Assembly (NCBI GenBank): GCA_900313345.1
Contig: OMQW01000034.1
Location: 1 to 20,503, forward strand
Length of the DNA: 20,503 nucleotides
Reading direction: 5' to 3'
DNA from: an uncultured Eubacteriales bacterium
GTDB taxonomy: Bacteria; Bacillota_I; Bacilli_A; RF39; UBA660
Under the pieces are notes generated by a model that saw only the letters and a program-made list of their open reading frames with translations, searched no databases and had not been told where the DNA came from. A program made the translations under genes and the position numbers. The stretch's first letter is position 1; every line of letters starts with the position of its first letter. This document shows, piece by piece, positions 1 to 5,984 of the stretch.

Positions 1-438
1 GATGCTTTTAGACCATTAAATATTCAAAAAGAGTTATATATTAAATATAAAGATAAAATAATAAAAGATTTTAAATTAGAAAATAAAAGTGAAGAAGAAA
101 AAGAAGCAATTATAAGTAAGTTTGTATCTATCCCACAAGAAGATATATATAATGTACCATATCACACAACAGGTGGAATAGTTGATATAACACTTGTTAA
201 AGATAGTAAAGATGTAAACTTAGGAATAGAATTTGATGAGTTTAGTGATAAAACTAATACATCATATTATGAAAATACTGACGAAGAAGAAATAAAAAAC
301 AATAGAAGATTATTATATAGTGTAATGATTAAAGCAGGCTTTACCAATCTACCTAGTGAATGTTGGCATTTTGATTATGGTGATAAGGCTTGGGCCTATT
401 ATAAAAAAGATAAAATAAAATATATAGGAATTATTTAA
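1..438 (+). CDS. D-alanyl-D-alanine dipeptidase, VanX/DdpX type (peptidase M15D), 5'-truncated
   Basis: Only the C-terminal 145 residues are in the window; the frame is open from base 1 and stops at TAA 436-438. Members of this zinc peptidase family cleave D-Ala-D-Ala. The visible pieces match the VanX active site in order: DAFRP at residues 1-5 (Arg4 as VanX Arg71), HTTGGIVD at 55-62 (zinc ligands His55 and Asp62) and ECWHFDYGD at 120-128 (general base Glu120, zinc ligand His123). The spacings His-Asp (7) and Asp-Glu (58) equal those of VanX. The missing N-terminus may carry a signal peptide, so periplasmic or cytoplasmic location cannot be decided. The next gene starts 12 bp downstream, so the two are probably co-transcribed. 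No vanH or vanA relatives are visible, so a role in peptidoglycan turnover is more likely than glycopeptide resistance, but this is inference. Confidence 0.9.
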   Translation, partial: DAFRPLNIQKELYIKYKDKIIKDFKLENKSEEEKEAIISKFVSIPQEDIYNVPYHTTGGIVDITLVKDSKDVNLGIEFDEFSDKTNTSYYENTDEEEIKNNRRLLYSVMIKAGFTNLPSECWHFDYGDKAWAYYKKDKIKYIGII

Positions 439-450
439 TTAGAGGAATAT

Positions 451-885
451 ATGAAAGTAATATTTTTAGATTTTAATGGAGTACTAGATAATAGTTATGA
501 TTTTGATTTAATAGATAAAGAAAACCTAGATATATTAAAAGGAATACTAAATCAAACTAAAGCTAAAGTGGTTATAACATCATCAGTAAAAAATTCTTAT
601 TATATTAATAATGGTCAACATAATAATATTATGCTTTATTTTTTAGAAGAATTTAAAAAGAATAATATAGATTTTTATGGAATGACTGAATATAATGGTT
701 TAGGTAGAGAAAAAGAAATAAAAGATTATTTAGAAAAGCATCAAGAAATAGAAGCCTATTATATAATAGATGATGATTATTACTTTGAATCAATGAAAGA
801 ACATATGATTAAATTAGTTCCACAATATAATGGTGGTAATGGATTAAAGGATTTACCAAAAGATTTAATTAAAAGTATAAGATAA
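451..885 (+). CDS. small HAD-like hydrolase (HAD_SAK_2-type)
   Basis: This 144-residue cytoplasmic protein looks like the compact, cap-less HAD domains related to those found with Swiss-army-knife RNA repair proteins. Motif I is FLDFNGVLD at residues 5-13, with nucleophile Asp7. The second Asp of the usual DxD is Asn9 here, which may alter or reduce phosphatase activity. Motif II is the ITSS stretch at 42-45 (Thr43/Ser44), a likely motif III lysine is Lys88, and motif IV is the acidic IIDDDYY at 105-111. The C-terminal NGGNGLKDL segment fits the family. The start is supported by AGAGGAA at 440-446, 4 bp before ATG. It follows the dipeptidase gene by 12 bp and is closed by a terminator that begins in its last codons. 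The substrate is unknown. Confidence 0.75.
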   Translation: MKVIFLDFNGVLDNSYDFDLIDKENLDILKGILNQTKAKVVITSSVKNSYYINNGQHNNIMLYFLEEFKKNNIDFYGMTEYNGLGREKEIKDYLEKHQEIEAYYIIDDDYYFESMKEHMIKLVPQYNGGNGLKDLPKDLIKSIR

Positions 886-906
886 GCTGATGACTTATCA
901 TTTTTT
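881..906 (+). terminator. rho-independent terminator overlapping the end of the HAD gene
   Basis: A 6-bp stem, GATAAG (881-886) with CTTATC (894-899), a 7-nt loop and then T6 at 901-906. The TAA stop codon of the upstream gene (883-885) lies inside the 5' arm. Confidence 0.7.
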
Positions 907-910
907 ATTA

Positions 911-919
911 TGTTATAAT
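911..919 (+). promoter_or_regulatory. extended -10 promoter for the XRE/hydrolase pair
   Basis: TGTTATAAT is a perfect extended -10 (TG at 911-912, TATAAT at 914-919), only 5 bp after the terminator T-run. No clear -35 is seen; the region where it would lie is the terminator itself. A start about 7 bp downstream (about 926) would fall within the AGGAGG at 924-929, leaving a leader of about 11 nt before ATG 937. Confidence 0.55.
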
Positions 920-936
920 TAAAAGGAGGTATGAAT

Positions 937-1632
937 ATGAAAGAAGAAAAAGTAGGAAAATTAATTAAAGAGTTAAGACTTAAGAATCATTTAACACAAA
1001 AACAGTTTGCAGATAAATATTTTGTTACATATCAAGCAGTCTCTAAATGGGAACAAGGTAAGAACTTGCCTGATATCTCATTACTTAAAGAAATAAGTAA
1101 AGATTATAATATTCCATTAGATTCTTTATTAGAAGGTGAAATAACTCCTAAAAAGAACAATAAAAAAATAATAGTTTTAGTAATAATTATTATTATATTA
1201 TCAATTATATTCATATTCTTATTTAACTCTAAAACATATAACTATAGAACAATAAATACTTCTTGTAAGGATTTTAATATAAGAGGTAATCTTTCATATG
1301 ACAGTAAAAGATCATCAATATTTATATCTGATATAGATTATTGTGGTAATGATAAAGAAAAAATATATAAAGAAATAAGTTGTACTCTTTATGAAAAAGA
1401 GGGTAAAACAATTCATAAAATATCTAAATGTAATACATTAAAAAATAATAATATAAGTTTAGATGATTATCTAAAAAGTATAACCATGAATATAGAAGAT
1501 TATAAGCATAAATGTAATAATTATGATAATAATTCTTTATATTTAGAAATAATAACAAAAGATTTAGGAAATAAAACAAAAAATTATAAAGTACCTCTAA
1601 AACTAGCTAGTTCTTGCGAGGCTAAGAAATGA
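937..1632 (+). CDS. membrane-anchored XRE-family regulator with six-cysteine outer domain
   Basis: The protein has 231 residues. Residues 5-66 are a Cro/CI-type helix-turn-helix (LTQKQFADKYFVTYQAVSKW at 19-38 is the recognition region). Residues 72-77 are a basic linker, about 78-97 a single very hydrophobic transmembrane helix, and 98-231 a domain predicted outside. That domain has six cysteines (110, 136, 149, 165, 193, 227), which could form disulfides. I infer that an envelope or redox signal is passed to DNA binding; target genes are unknown. I chose ATG 937 over the upstream in-frame ATG 931 because AGGAGG ends at 929, one base before 931 but 7 bp before 937. The gene ends in TGA overlapping the ATG of the next gene by 4 bp, so the two are translationally coupled. 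Confidence is high for the fold, low for its role. Confidence 0.8.
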   Translation: MKEEKVGKLIKELRLKNHLTQKQFADKYFVTYQAVSKWEQGKNLPDISLLKEISKDYNIPLDSLLEGEITPKKNNKKIIVLVIIIIILSIIFIFLFNSKTYNYRTINTSCKDFNIRGNLSYDSKRSSIFISDIDYCGNDKEKIYKEISCTLYEKEGKTIHKISKCNTLKNNNISLDDYLKSITMNIEDYKHKCNNYDNNSLYLEIITKDLGNKTKNYKVPLKLASSCEAKK

Positions 1633-2249
1633 ATAATAAAAAAATAGTAGATATTTATGGTTCATTAGAATCAAATAACATATTTATAATTAATAATTTA
1701 GATAATGGTTCTAATTTATGGAATGAATCATCTAAAGAATTCTGTCTAATAAATATTAGTAACATAGATTGGAATAAAGATTTAACACCATGGAAAGCAA
1801 GAAGTCCCTTTAATGAAGATTTTGAAGGTAAGGCAATAGAACACTTAAAGTTTATTGAAAACTATTTAAATAGTTTAAATCTTTCTAATAAAAAAATATA
1901 TTTGATAGGTTACTCTCTAGCAGGACTATTTAGTTTATATGCTTCATTTAATTCAAATATGTTTAATGGTATAGGATGTATATCAGCATCCCTTTGGTAT
2001 CCTAATTTATTAGATTATGTTAAAGAAAATAATATAAATGATAATATTGAAAAAATATATATTTCTCTAGGTAATAAAGAAAAAGAATCCAAAAATAAAA
2101 CTTTAAGAGAAATAGAAGCTAAAACAAATGAAATAGTAAATAATTTAAAAGATAAAAAAAGAGTAAAATATGAACTCAATAATGGAGGGCATTTTACTGA
2201 TGAAACTATTAGAATACTTAAATGTATAGAATATTTAAAAAGCATGTAA
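1629..2249 (+). CDS. alpha/beta-hydrolase, esterase-like
   Basis: A 206-residue protein with no signal peptide or membrane helix. The nucleophile elbow is GYSLAG at residues 94-99 (Ser96), preceded by a hydrophobic strand (KIYLI). The likely catalytic histidine is His188 in NNGGHF, and the acid is probably Glu151 or Glu153 after ISLGNKEKE, where putative-esterase families carry their acid. Strong similarity to a named esterase is not evident, so the substrate is open; a small carboxylester or acyl group is a guess. GAGG at 1618-1621 lies 7 bp before the ATG, which overlaps the TGA of the membrane-anchored XRE gene by 4 bp. This arrangement suggests that the regulator and the hydrolase work in one response. 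A terminator begins in its last codons. Confidence 0.75.
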   Translation: MNNKKIVDIYGSLESNNIFIINNLDNGSNLWNESSKEFCLINISNIDWNKDLTPWKARSPFNEDFEGKAIEHLKFIENYLNSLNLSNKKIYLIGYSLAGLFSLYASFNSNMFNGIGCISASLWYPNLLDYVKENNINDNIEKIYISLGNKEKESKNKTLREIEAKTNEIVNNLKDKKRVKYELNNGGHFTDETIRILKCIEYLKSM

Positions 2250-2271
2250 TACTTTAAAAAACATGCTTTTT
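2237..2271 (+). terminator. rho-independent terminator at end of hydrolase gene
   Basis: An 11-bp perfect stem (2237-2247 with 2261-2271, core AGCATGT/ACATGCT), a 13-nt loop and a T5 tract at 2267-2271 that forms part of the 3' arm. The A-rich 5' arm could also let it act on the opposite strand. The TAA stop (2247-2249) spans the stem-loop boundary. Confidence 0.75.
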
Positions 2272-2272
2272 A

Positions 2273-2281
2273 TGTTACAAT
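2273..2281 (+). promoter_or_regulatory. probable extended -10 promoter for gatCAB
   Basis: TGTTACAAT: TG at 2273-2274 and TACAAT at 2276-2281, one mismatch from consensus, starting 1 bp after the terminator T-run. No good -35. A start near 2288 would give a leader of about 16 nt before ATG 2304, just including AGGAGG at 2291-2296. Confidence 0.45.
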
Positions 2282-2303
2282 ATTCTAGTTAGGAGGCCCT
2301 ATT

Positions 2304-2597
2304 ATGGAAAAGCTTACAAAAGAAGAAGTTATGCACGTTGCAAAACTTGCAAAGATTAAAGTTAGTGATGAAGAAATAAGTCGTTATGAAGTAGAACTTA
2401 AAAAGTTAATGGATGAACTTGATAAGATAGATGAAGTTGAAGGTTATGATGAAGAAATGATTATCGCTCCATGGTCTTGTGATGCAAGACTAAGAGAGGA
2501 TTCTGAAAAAGATATGCTTGATGCAAAAGAAGTATTAAAAAATGTACCAAGACATAGTGGAAATTATATAGAAGTACCGGTGGTTATAAATGAATAA
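2304..2597 (+). CDS. gatC: aspartyl/glutamyl-tRNA(Asn/Gln) amidotransferase subunit C
   Basis: A 97-residue protein of normal GatC length. The N-terminal helix KLTKEEVMHVAKLAKIKVSD and the LREDSEKDM stretch near residues 63-71 are family hallmarks. GatC stabilises GatA and bridges it to GatB in the complex that converts Glu-tRNA(Gln), and often Asp-tRNA(Asn), into the amidated form in the cytoplasm. AGGAGG at 2291-2296 sits 7 bp before ATG. It overlaps gatA by 8 bp (ATGAATAA at 2590-2597). Its presence first in a gatCAB operon is the usual Firmicutes order. Confidence 0.97.
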   Translation: MEKLTKEEVMHVAKLAKIKVSDEEISRYEVELKKLMDELDKIDEVEGYDEEMIIAPWSCDARLREDSEKDMLDAKEVLKNVPRHSGNYIEVPVVINE

Positions 2598-4044
2598 TTA
2601 TTTAGATAAAAGTATTAAAGAAATACATGAGTTATTAGTAAATAGAAAAATAACTCCAAAAGATTTACTAGATGAAACTTTTTATAGAATCGAAAAATCA
2701 GAATTAAATGCCTTCATAACTTTAAATAAAGAAGAAGCTTATAATGTAGCAGAAAACTTAGGAGATCCTGAAGAAAATAATATACTTTGGGGAATGCCTA
2801 TTGCAGTAAAAGATAATATATCAACTAAAGACTTAAGAACTACATGTGCATCACATATACTTGATAATTATATTCCGGTATATGATGCAACTGTTGTTGA
2901 AAAAATAAAAAATAACAAGATGATTATTATTGGTAAAACTAACATGGATGAGTTTGCCATGGGATCTAGTTCTAGAACAAGTTACTTTGGAGCACCTAAA
3001 AATCCTTGGAATCATGAAAAGATTGCCGGTGGTTCTAGTGGTGGATCAGCATCTGCAGTAGCAGGTGGACTTTCAATATTTGCACTAGGAACTGATACTG
3101 GTGGATCAATTAGACAACCAGCATCATATACAGGACTTGTTGGAATGAAACCGACATATGGTAGAGTATCAAGATATGGATTAATAGCTTTTGCATCAAG
3201 CTTAGACCAAATAGGACCAATGACTAGAAATGTTTATGAAAATGCTAGTTTATTGAACATATTAGTAGGAGAAGATGAAAGAGATTTAACATCTTCAAGT
3301 AAAGAAAAAGAAGATTTTACAAGATTTATTGGTGAAGATATAAAAGGTATGAAAATAGCAGTACCTAATTACTTTATGAGTGATATTGTTTCAAATGAAA
3401 TAAAAGAAAACATAAATAAAGTAATTGATATGTTAAAAGAAAGTGGTGCAACAGTTGAATTTATAGATATTAAATATATTGAAAATGCTGTAACACTTTA
3501 TCAAATTATCGCTATGGGTGAAGCAAGTTCAAACTTAGCAAGATATGATGGTATTAGATATGGTTATTCTTTTGAAAATCCAGAAAACATAGAAGATGTT
3601 TATTTAGAAACTAGAAGACTAGGCTTTGGTGATGAGGTAAAAAGAAGAATTATGGTAGGATCATATATACTTTCAGGAGAAAATGCTAAGAAGTATTATG
3701 ATAAAGCAATGTCTATAAGAAGTGATATAGCAAAAAGTTTCAAAGAAGCTTTTAAAGAATATGATTTGATTATAGGACCAACAACTACAACAACAGCATA
3801 TAACTTAACTGATAAAATGGATGATCCACTAAAGAGCTTCTTAGATGATGTATTAGTAATTCCAGTTAATATGGCAGGACTTCCAGGAATGAATATTCCA
3901 GTAGCATTATCAGATGACAAAATGCCAATAGGAATGCAAATAATAGGTAATAGTTTTGAAGAAGCTAAAATATATAAACTAGGATCATTTATAGAATCTA
4001 AATTAAATCTAGAACTTCCTAGAAAGGAGAATATTAATGAATAA
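2590..4044 (+). CDS. gatA: aspartyl/glutamyl-tRNA amidotransferase subunit A (amidase)
   Basis: A 484-residue amidase-signature protein, the glutaminase subunit that releases ammonia for tRNA amidation. The Ser-cisSer-Lys triad is intact: Lys74 in PIAVKDN, Ser149 in AGGSSGGSA and Ser173 in GTDTGGSIRQPAS. These correspond to Staphylococcus aureus GatA Lys79, Ser154 and Ser178 with a constant offset of 5. Length is normal and no domain is missing. The start overlaps the end of gatC by 8 bp, with a weak GGTGG-like site at 2579-2583, so translation probably depends on reinitiation after gatC. It overlaps gatB by the same 8 bp at its 3' end. Confidence 0.98.
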   Translation: MNNYLDKSIKEIHELLVNRKITPKDLLDETFYRIEKSELNAFITLNKEEAYNVAENLGDPEENNILWGMPIAVKDNISTKDLRTTCASHILDNYIPVYDATVVEKIKNNKMIIIGKTNMDEFAMGSSSRTSYFGAPKNPWNHEKIAGGSSGGSASAVAGGLSIFALGTDTGGSIRQPASYTGLVGMKPTYGRVSRYGLIAFASSLDQIGPMTRNVYENASLLNILVGEDERDLTSSSKEKEDFTRFIGEDIKGMKIAVPNYFMSDIVSNEIKENINKVIDMLKESGATVEFIDIKYIENAVTLYQIIAMGEASSNLARYDGIRYGYSFENPENIEDVYLETRRLGFGDEVKRRIMVGSYILSGENAKKYYDKAMSIRSDIAKSFKEAFKEYDLIIGPTTTTTAYNLTDKMDDPLKSFLDDVLVIPVNMAGLPGMNIPVALSDDKMPIGMQIIGNSFEEAKIYKLGSFIESKLNLELPRKENINE

Positions 4045-5467
4045 TTATATTGAGACAATTGGTATTGAAGTACACGTTGAATTAAAAACTAATACAAAAA
4101 TATTCTCTCCATCTAGAAATGGTTATGGAATGGGAGCAAACACTCTAACTAATGTAGTAGATCTTGGAATGCCAGGAACACTTCCACTAATAAATAAAGA
4201 AGTAATAAATATAGGTATTAAAGCAGCAACTGTTCTAAATTGTAATATTAGAAAACATATGCACTTTGATAGAAAAAATTACTTCTACCCAGATAATCCA
4301 AAGAACTATCAAATAACACAAGCAAGAACTCCAATAGGATATGATGGTTACGTTGAAATAGAAAAAGCTGATGGTACAAAAAAGAAAATCTTAATAGAAG
4401 AAATTCATATAGAAGAAGATACATGTAAAAGTGCTCATAGAAAAGATGTAACTTTACTAGACTTTAATAGAGCAGGAGTACCTTTAATTGAAATAGTAAC
4501 TAAACCATGTATTGAAAGTGCAGAAGAAGCTAAACTTTATATTGAAAAGTTAAGAGAAACACTTTTATATGCAGATATATCAGATTGTAAAATGGAAGAA
4601 GGTTCTATGAGATGTGATGCTAATATTTCTCTAAGAAGAAGTTTAGATGAACCTCTAGGAACAAAAGTAGAAATTAAAAATATAGGATCAATTAGTAATG
4701 TTTATTTAAGTCTTGAAAAAGAAAAAGAAAGACAAGCAAAATTATTAGATAACAATGAAACATTTAAAGAACAAACAAGAAGATTTGATTCTAAGTTAAA
4801 TGATACTGTTCTAATGCGTTATAAAGAAACAGGTAATGATTATAGATATTTTCCAGAACCTGATATTCCATATATTAATTTAACTGATGAAGAAATAAAA
4901 AGAGTGCAACAACAAATACCTATGATGCCTGATCATAAAAGAAAAGTTTATGAAGAAAATAACATGACTAAACTTAATATTGAACATATTTTATTAAATA
5001 GAGATTTATCAGACTTCTTAGATAAGTTTATAGGAAAAATAGATATGCAAACAGCATCTAATTTATTATTAGGAGATATTGCATCATATTTAAATAGAAC
5101 AAATAAAACTATTAGTAAAACAATGCTAACTGAATCTAAGTTTATAGAATTAGTTAATAAAGTATTTACTAAAGAATTAACAAGTAGAAATGTTAAAGAT
5201 ATATTAGATGATTACTTAGAAAAAGATATAACACTAGAAGATTTAATTAAAGAAAAAGGTATAGAGAATATATCTGATACTGGTGCCCTTGAACAAGTTA
5301 TTGATAAGATAATAAGTGATAATAAAGAAAGCGTAAATGATTATATTACAGGACATGATAGAGCATTTAAATTCTTTATGGGTATGGTAATGAAAGAAAC
5401 AAAAGGTAGTGCTAATCCAAGTGTAGCCTCTAAATTATTAAAAGAAAAATTAGATAAACTTAAATAA
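4037..5467 (+). CDS. gatB: aspartyl/glutamyl-tRNA amidotransferase subunit B
   Basis: A 476-residue protein. The kinase-like catalytic cradle that activates the tRNA-bound acid shows IGIEVHVEL near the N-terminus, FYPDNPKNYQITQ, DFNRAGVPLIEI, MEEGSMRCDANIS and RYFPEPDIP, all characteristic. The C-terminal part (about 330-476) is the helical and YqeY-like tail that grips tRNA, ending with a segment rich in family residues (KFFMGMVMKETKGSANP). AAAGGAG at 4023-4029 is 7 bp before ATG, so gatB also has its own good ribosome site besides the 8-bp overlap with gatA. No hairpin terminator follows; the next promoter's -35 starts at the base after its stop codon, so some read-through into the downstream genes is likely. 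Confidence 0.98.
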   Translation: MNNYIETIGIEVHVELKTNTKIFSPSRNGYGMGANTLTNVVDLGMPGTLPLINKEVINIGIKAATVLNCNIRKHMHFDRKNYFYPDNPKNYQITQARTPIGYDGYVEIEKADGTKKKILIEEIHIEEDTCKSAHRKDVTLLDFNRAGVPLIEIVTKPCIESAEEAKLYIEKLRETLLYADISDCKMEEGSMRCDANISLRRSLDEPLGTKVEIKNIGSISNVYLSLEKEKERQAKLLDNNETFKEQTRRFDSKLNDTVLMRYKETGNDYRYFPEPDIPYINLTDEEIKRVQQQIPMMPDHKRKVYEENNMTKLNIEHILLNRDLSDFLDKFIGKIDMQTASNLLLGDIASYLNRTNKTISKTMLTESKFIELVNKVFTKELTSRNVKDILDDYLEKDITLEDLIKEKGIENISDTGALEQVIDKIISDNKESVNDYITGHDRAFKFFMGMVMKETKGSANPSVASKLLKEKLDKLK

Positions 5468-5496
5468 TTGATAAACTATAATTCTTATTGTATAAT
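5468..5496 (+). promoter_or_regulatory. sigma-A-type promoter for the 5522-8857 unit
   Basis: TTGATA (5468-5473), a 17-bp spacer and a perfect TATAAT (5491-5496). The -35 begins immediately after the gatB stop codon. The predicted start is about 5503, giving a leader of about 19 nt that contains AGGAAGG (5510-5516). Unlike most promoters here it lacks the TG extension but has a good -35. Confidence 0.7.
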
Positions 5497-5521
5497 GATT
5501 AATAAGAATAGGAAGGATATT

Positions 5522-5977
5522 ATGAAATTAAGAAAAGTTAAAATTAAAAGAGATAAAGTAATTATGCTTATAGTAATTACTGGAGTTCTAGCCTTTATTT
5601 TAATACTAGCAGCTTTAAAAGATTCTAATGATAGTGAAGCACTTTATGGAAATAGAACAGATGATATAAAAAACGTTCAAGTAACTAAAAGTGAATTAAA
5701 TAAAATTAAAAAAGCGGTTAAAGATACAAATAAAGTAGAAAGTATTTCTACAAGAGTTCAAGGTAGAATAATAAGAGTAAATATAACAGTTAATAAAGAT
5801 ACATCAAGGGATGATGCTAAACAATTAACAAATACTGTCTTAGAAAACATCAAAGAAAAAGAAAAAGGCTTATATGATGTAGAAGTATTTATTGATAAAA
5901 AAGATGATAATAGTTTCCCAATAATTGGTTATCGTCATAAAACAAGAGAAGGTTTCAGCTGGACATTAGATAGGTAG
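5522..5977 (+). CDS. membrane-anchored protein of unknown function
   Basis: I do not recognise a named family. The 151-residue protein has a basic N-terminus (KLRKVKIKRDK), one transmembrane helix at about 12-32, a LYGNRTDDIKNV segment at 41-53 and then a compact alpha/beta region (about 54-126) with a strand-like stretch TRVQGRIIRVNITV (77-90) followed by an amphipathic helix and a second strand DVEVFIDKK. It ends in a distinctive FPIIGYRHKTREGFSWTLDR. The outer domain probably lies outside the cell. ATG 5522 is preferred to the upstream TTG at 5468, which is the promoter -35; AGGAAGG lies 5 bp upstream of ATG 5522. It precedes the GGDEF-protein gene by 7 bp, suggesting a functional partner of that sensor. 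Confidence 0.7.
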   Translation: MKLRKVKIKRDKVIMLIVITGVLAFILILAALKDSNDSEALYGNRTDDIKNVQVTKSELNKIKKAVKDTNKVESISTRVQGRIIRVNITVNKDTSRDDAKQLTNTVLENIKEKEKGLYDVEVFIDKKDDNSFPIIGYRHKTREGFSWTLDR

Positions 5978-5984
5978 TGAAAAT

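Noticed and set aside
1..438. A vancomycin-resistance operon
   Set aside because: Only a VanX-like dipeptidase is visible; the downstream gene is a HAD-like protein and no ligase or dehydrogenase is in the window.
931..936. ATG 931 as start of the XRE gene
   Set aside because: It lies one base after AGGAGG, too close for initiation; ATG 937 has 7-bp spacing.
2015..2245. Antisense open frame within the hydrolase gene
   Set aside because: It has no ribosome site or recognisable protein features and lies wholly opposite a well-supported gene. The same holds for antisense frames at 3696-4058, 8173-8421, 12289-12480, 14042-14284 and 19320-19553.
5468..5521. TTG 5468 as start of the small anchored protein
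   Set aside because: The TTG is part of a good -35 box and the region holds the -10 and ribosome site of the gene starting at 5522.
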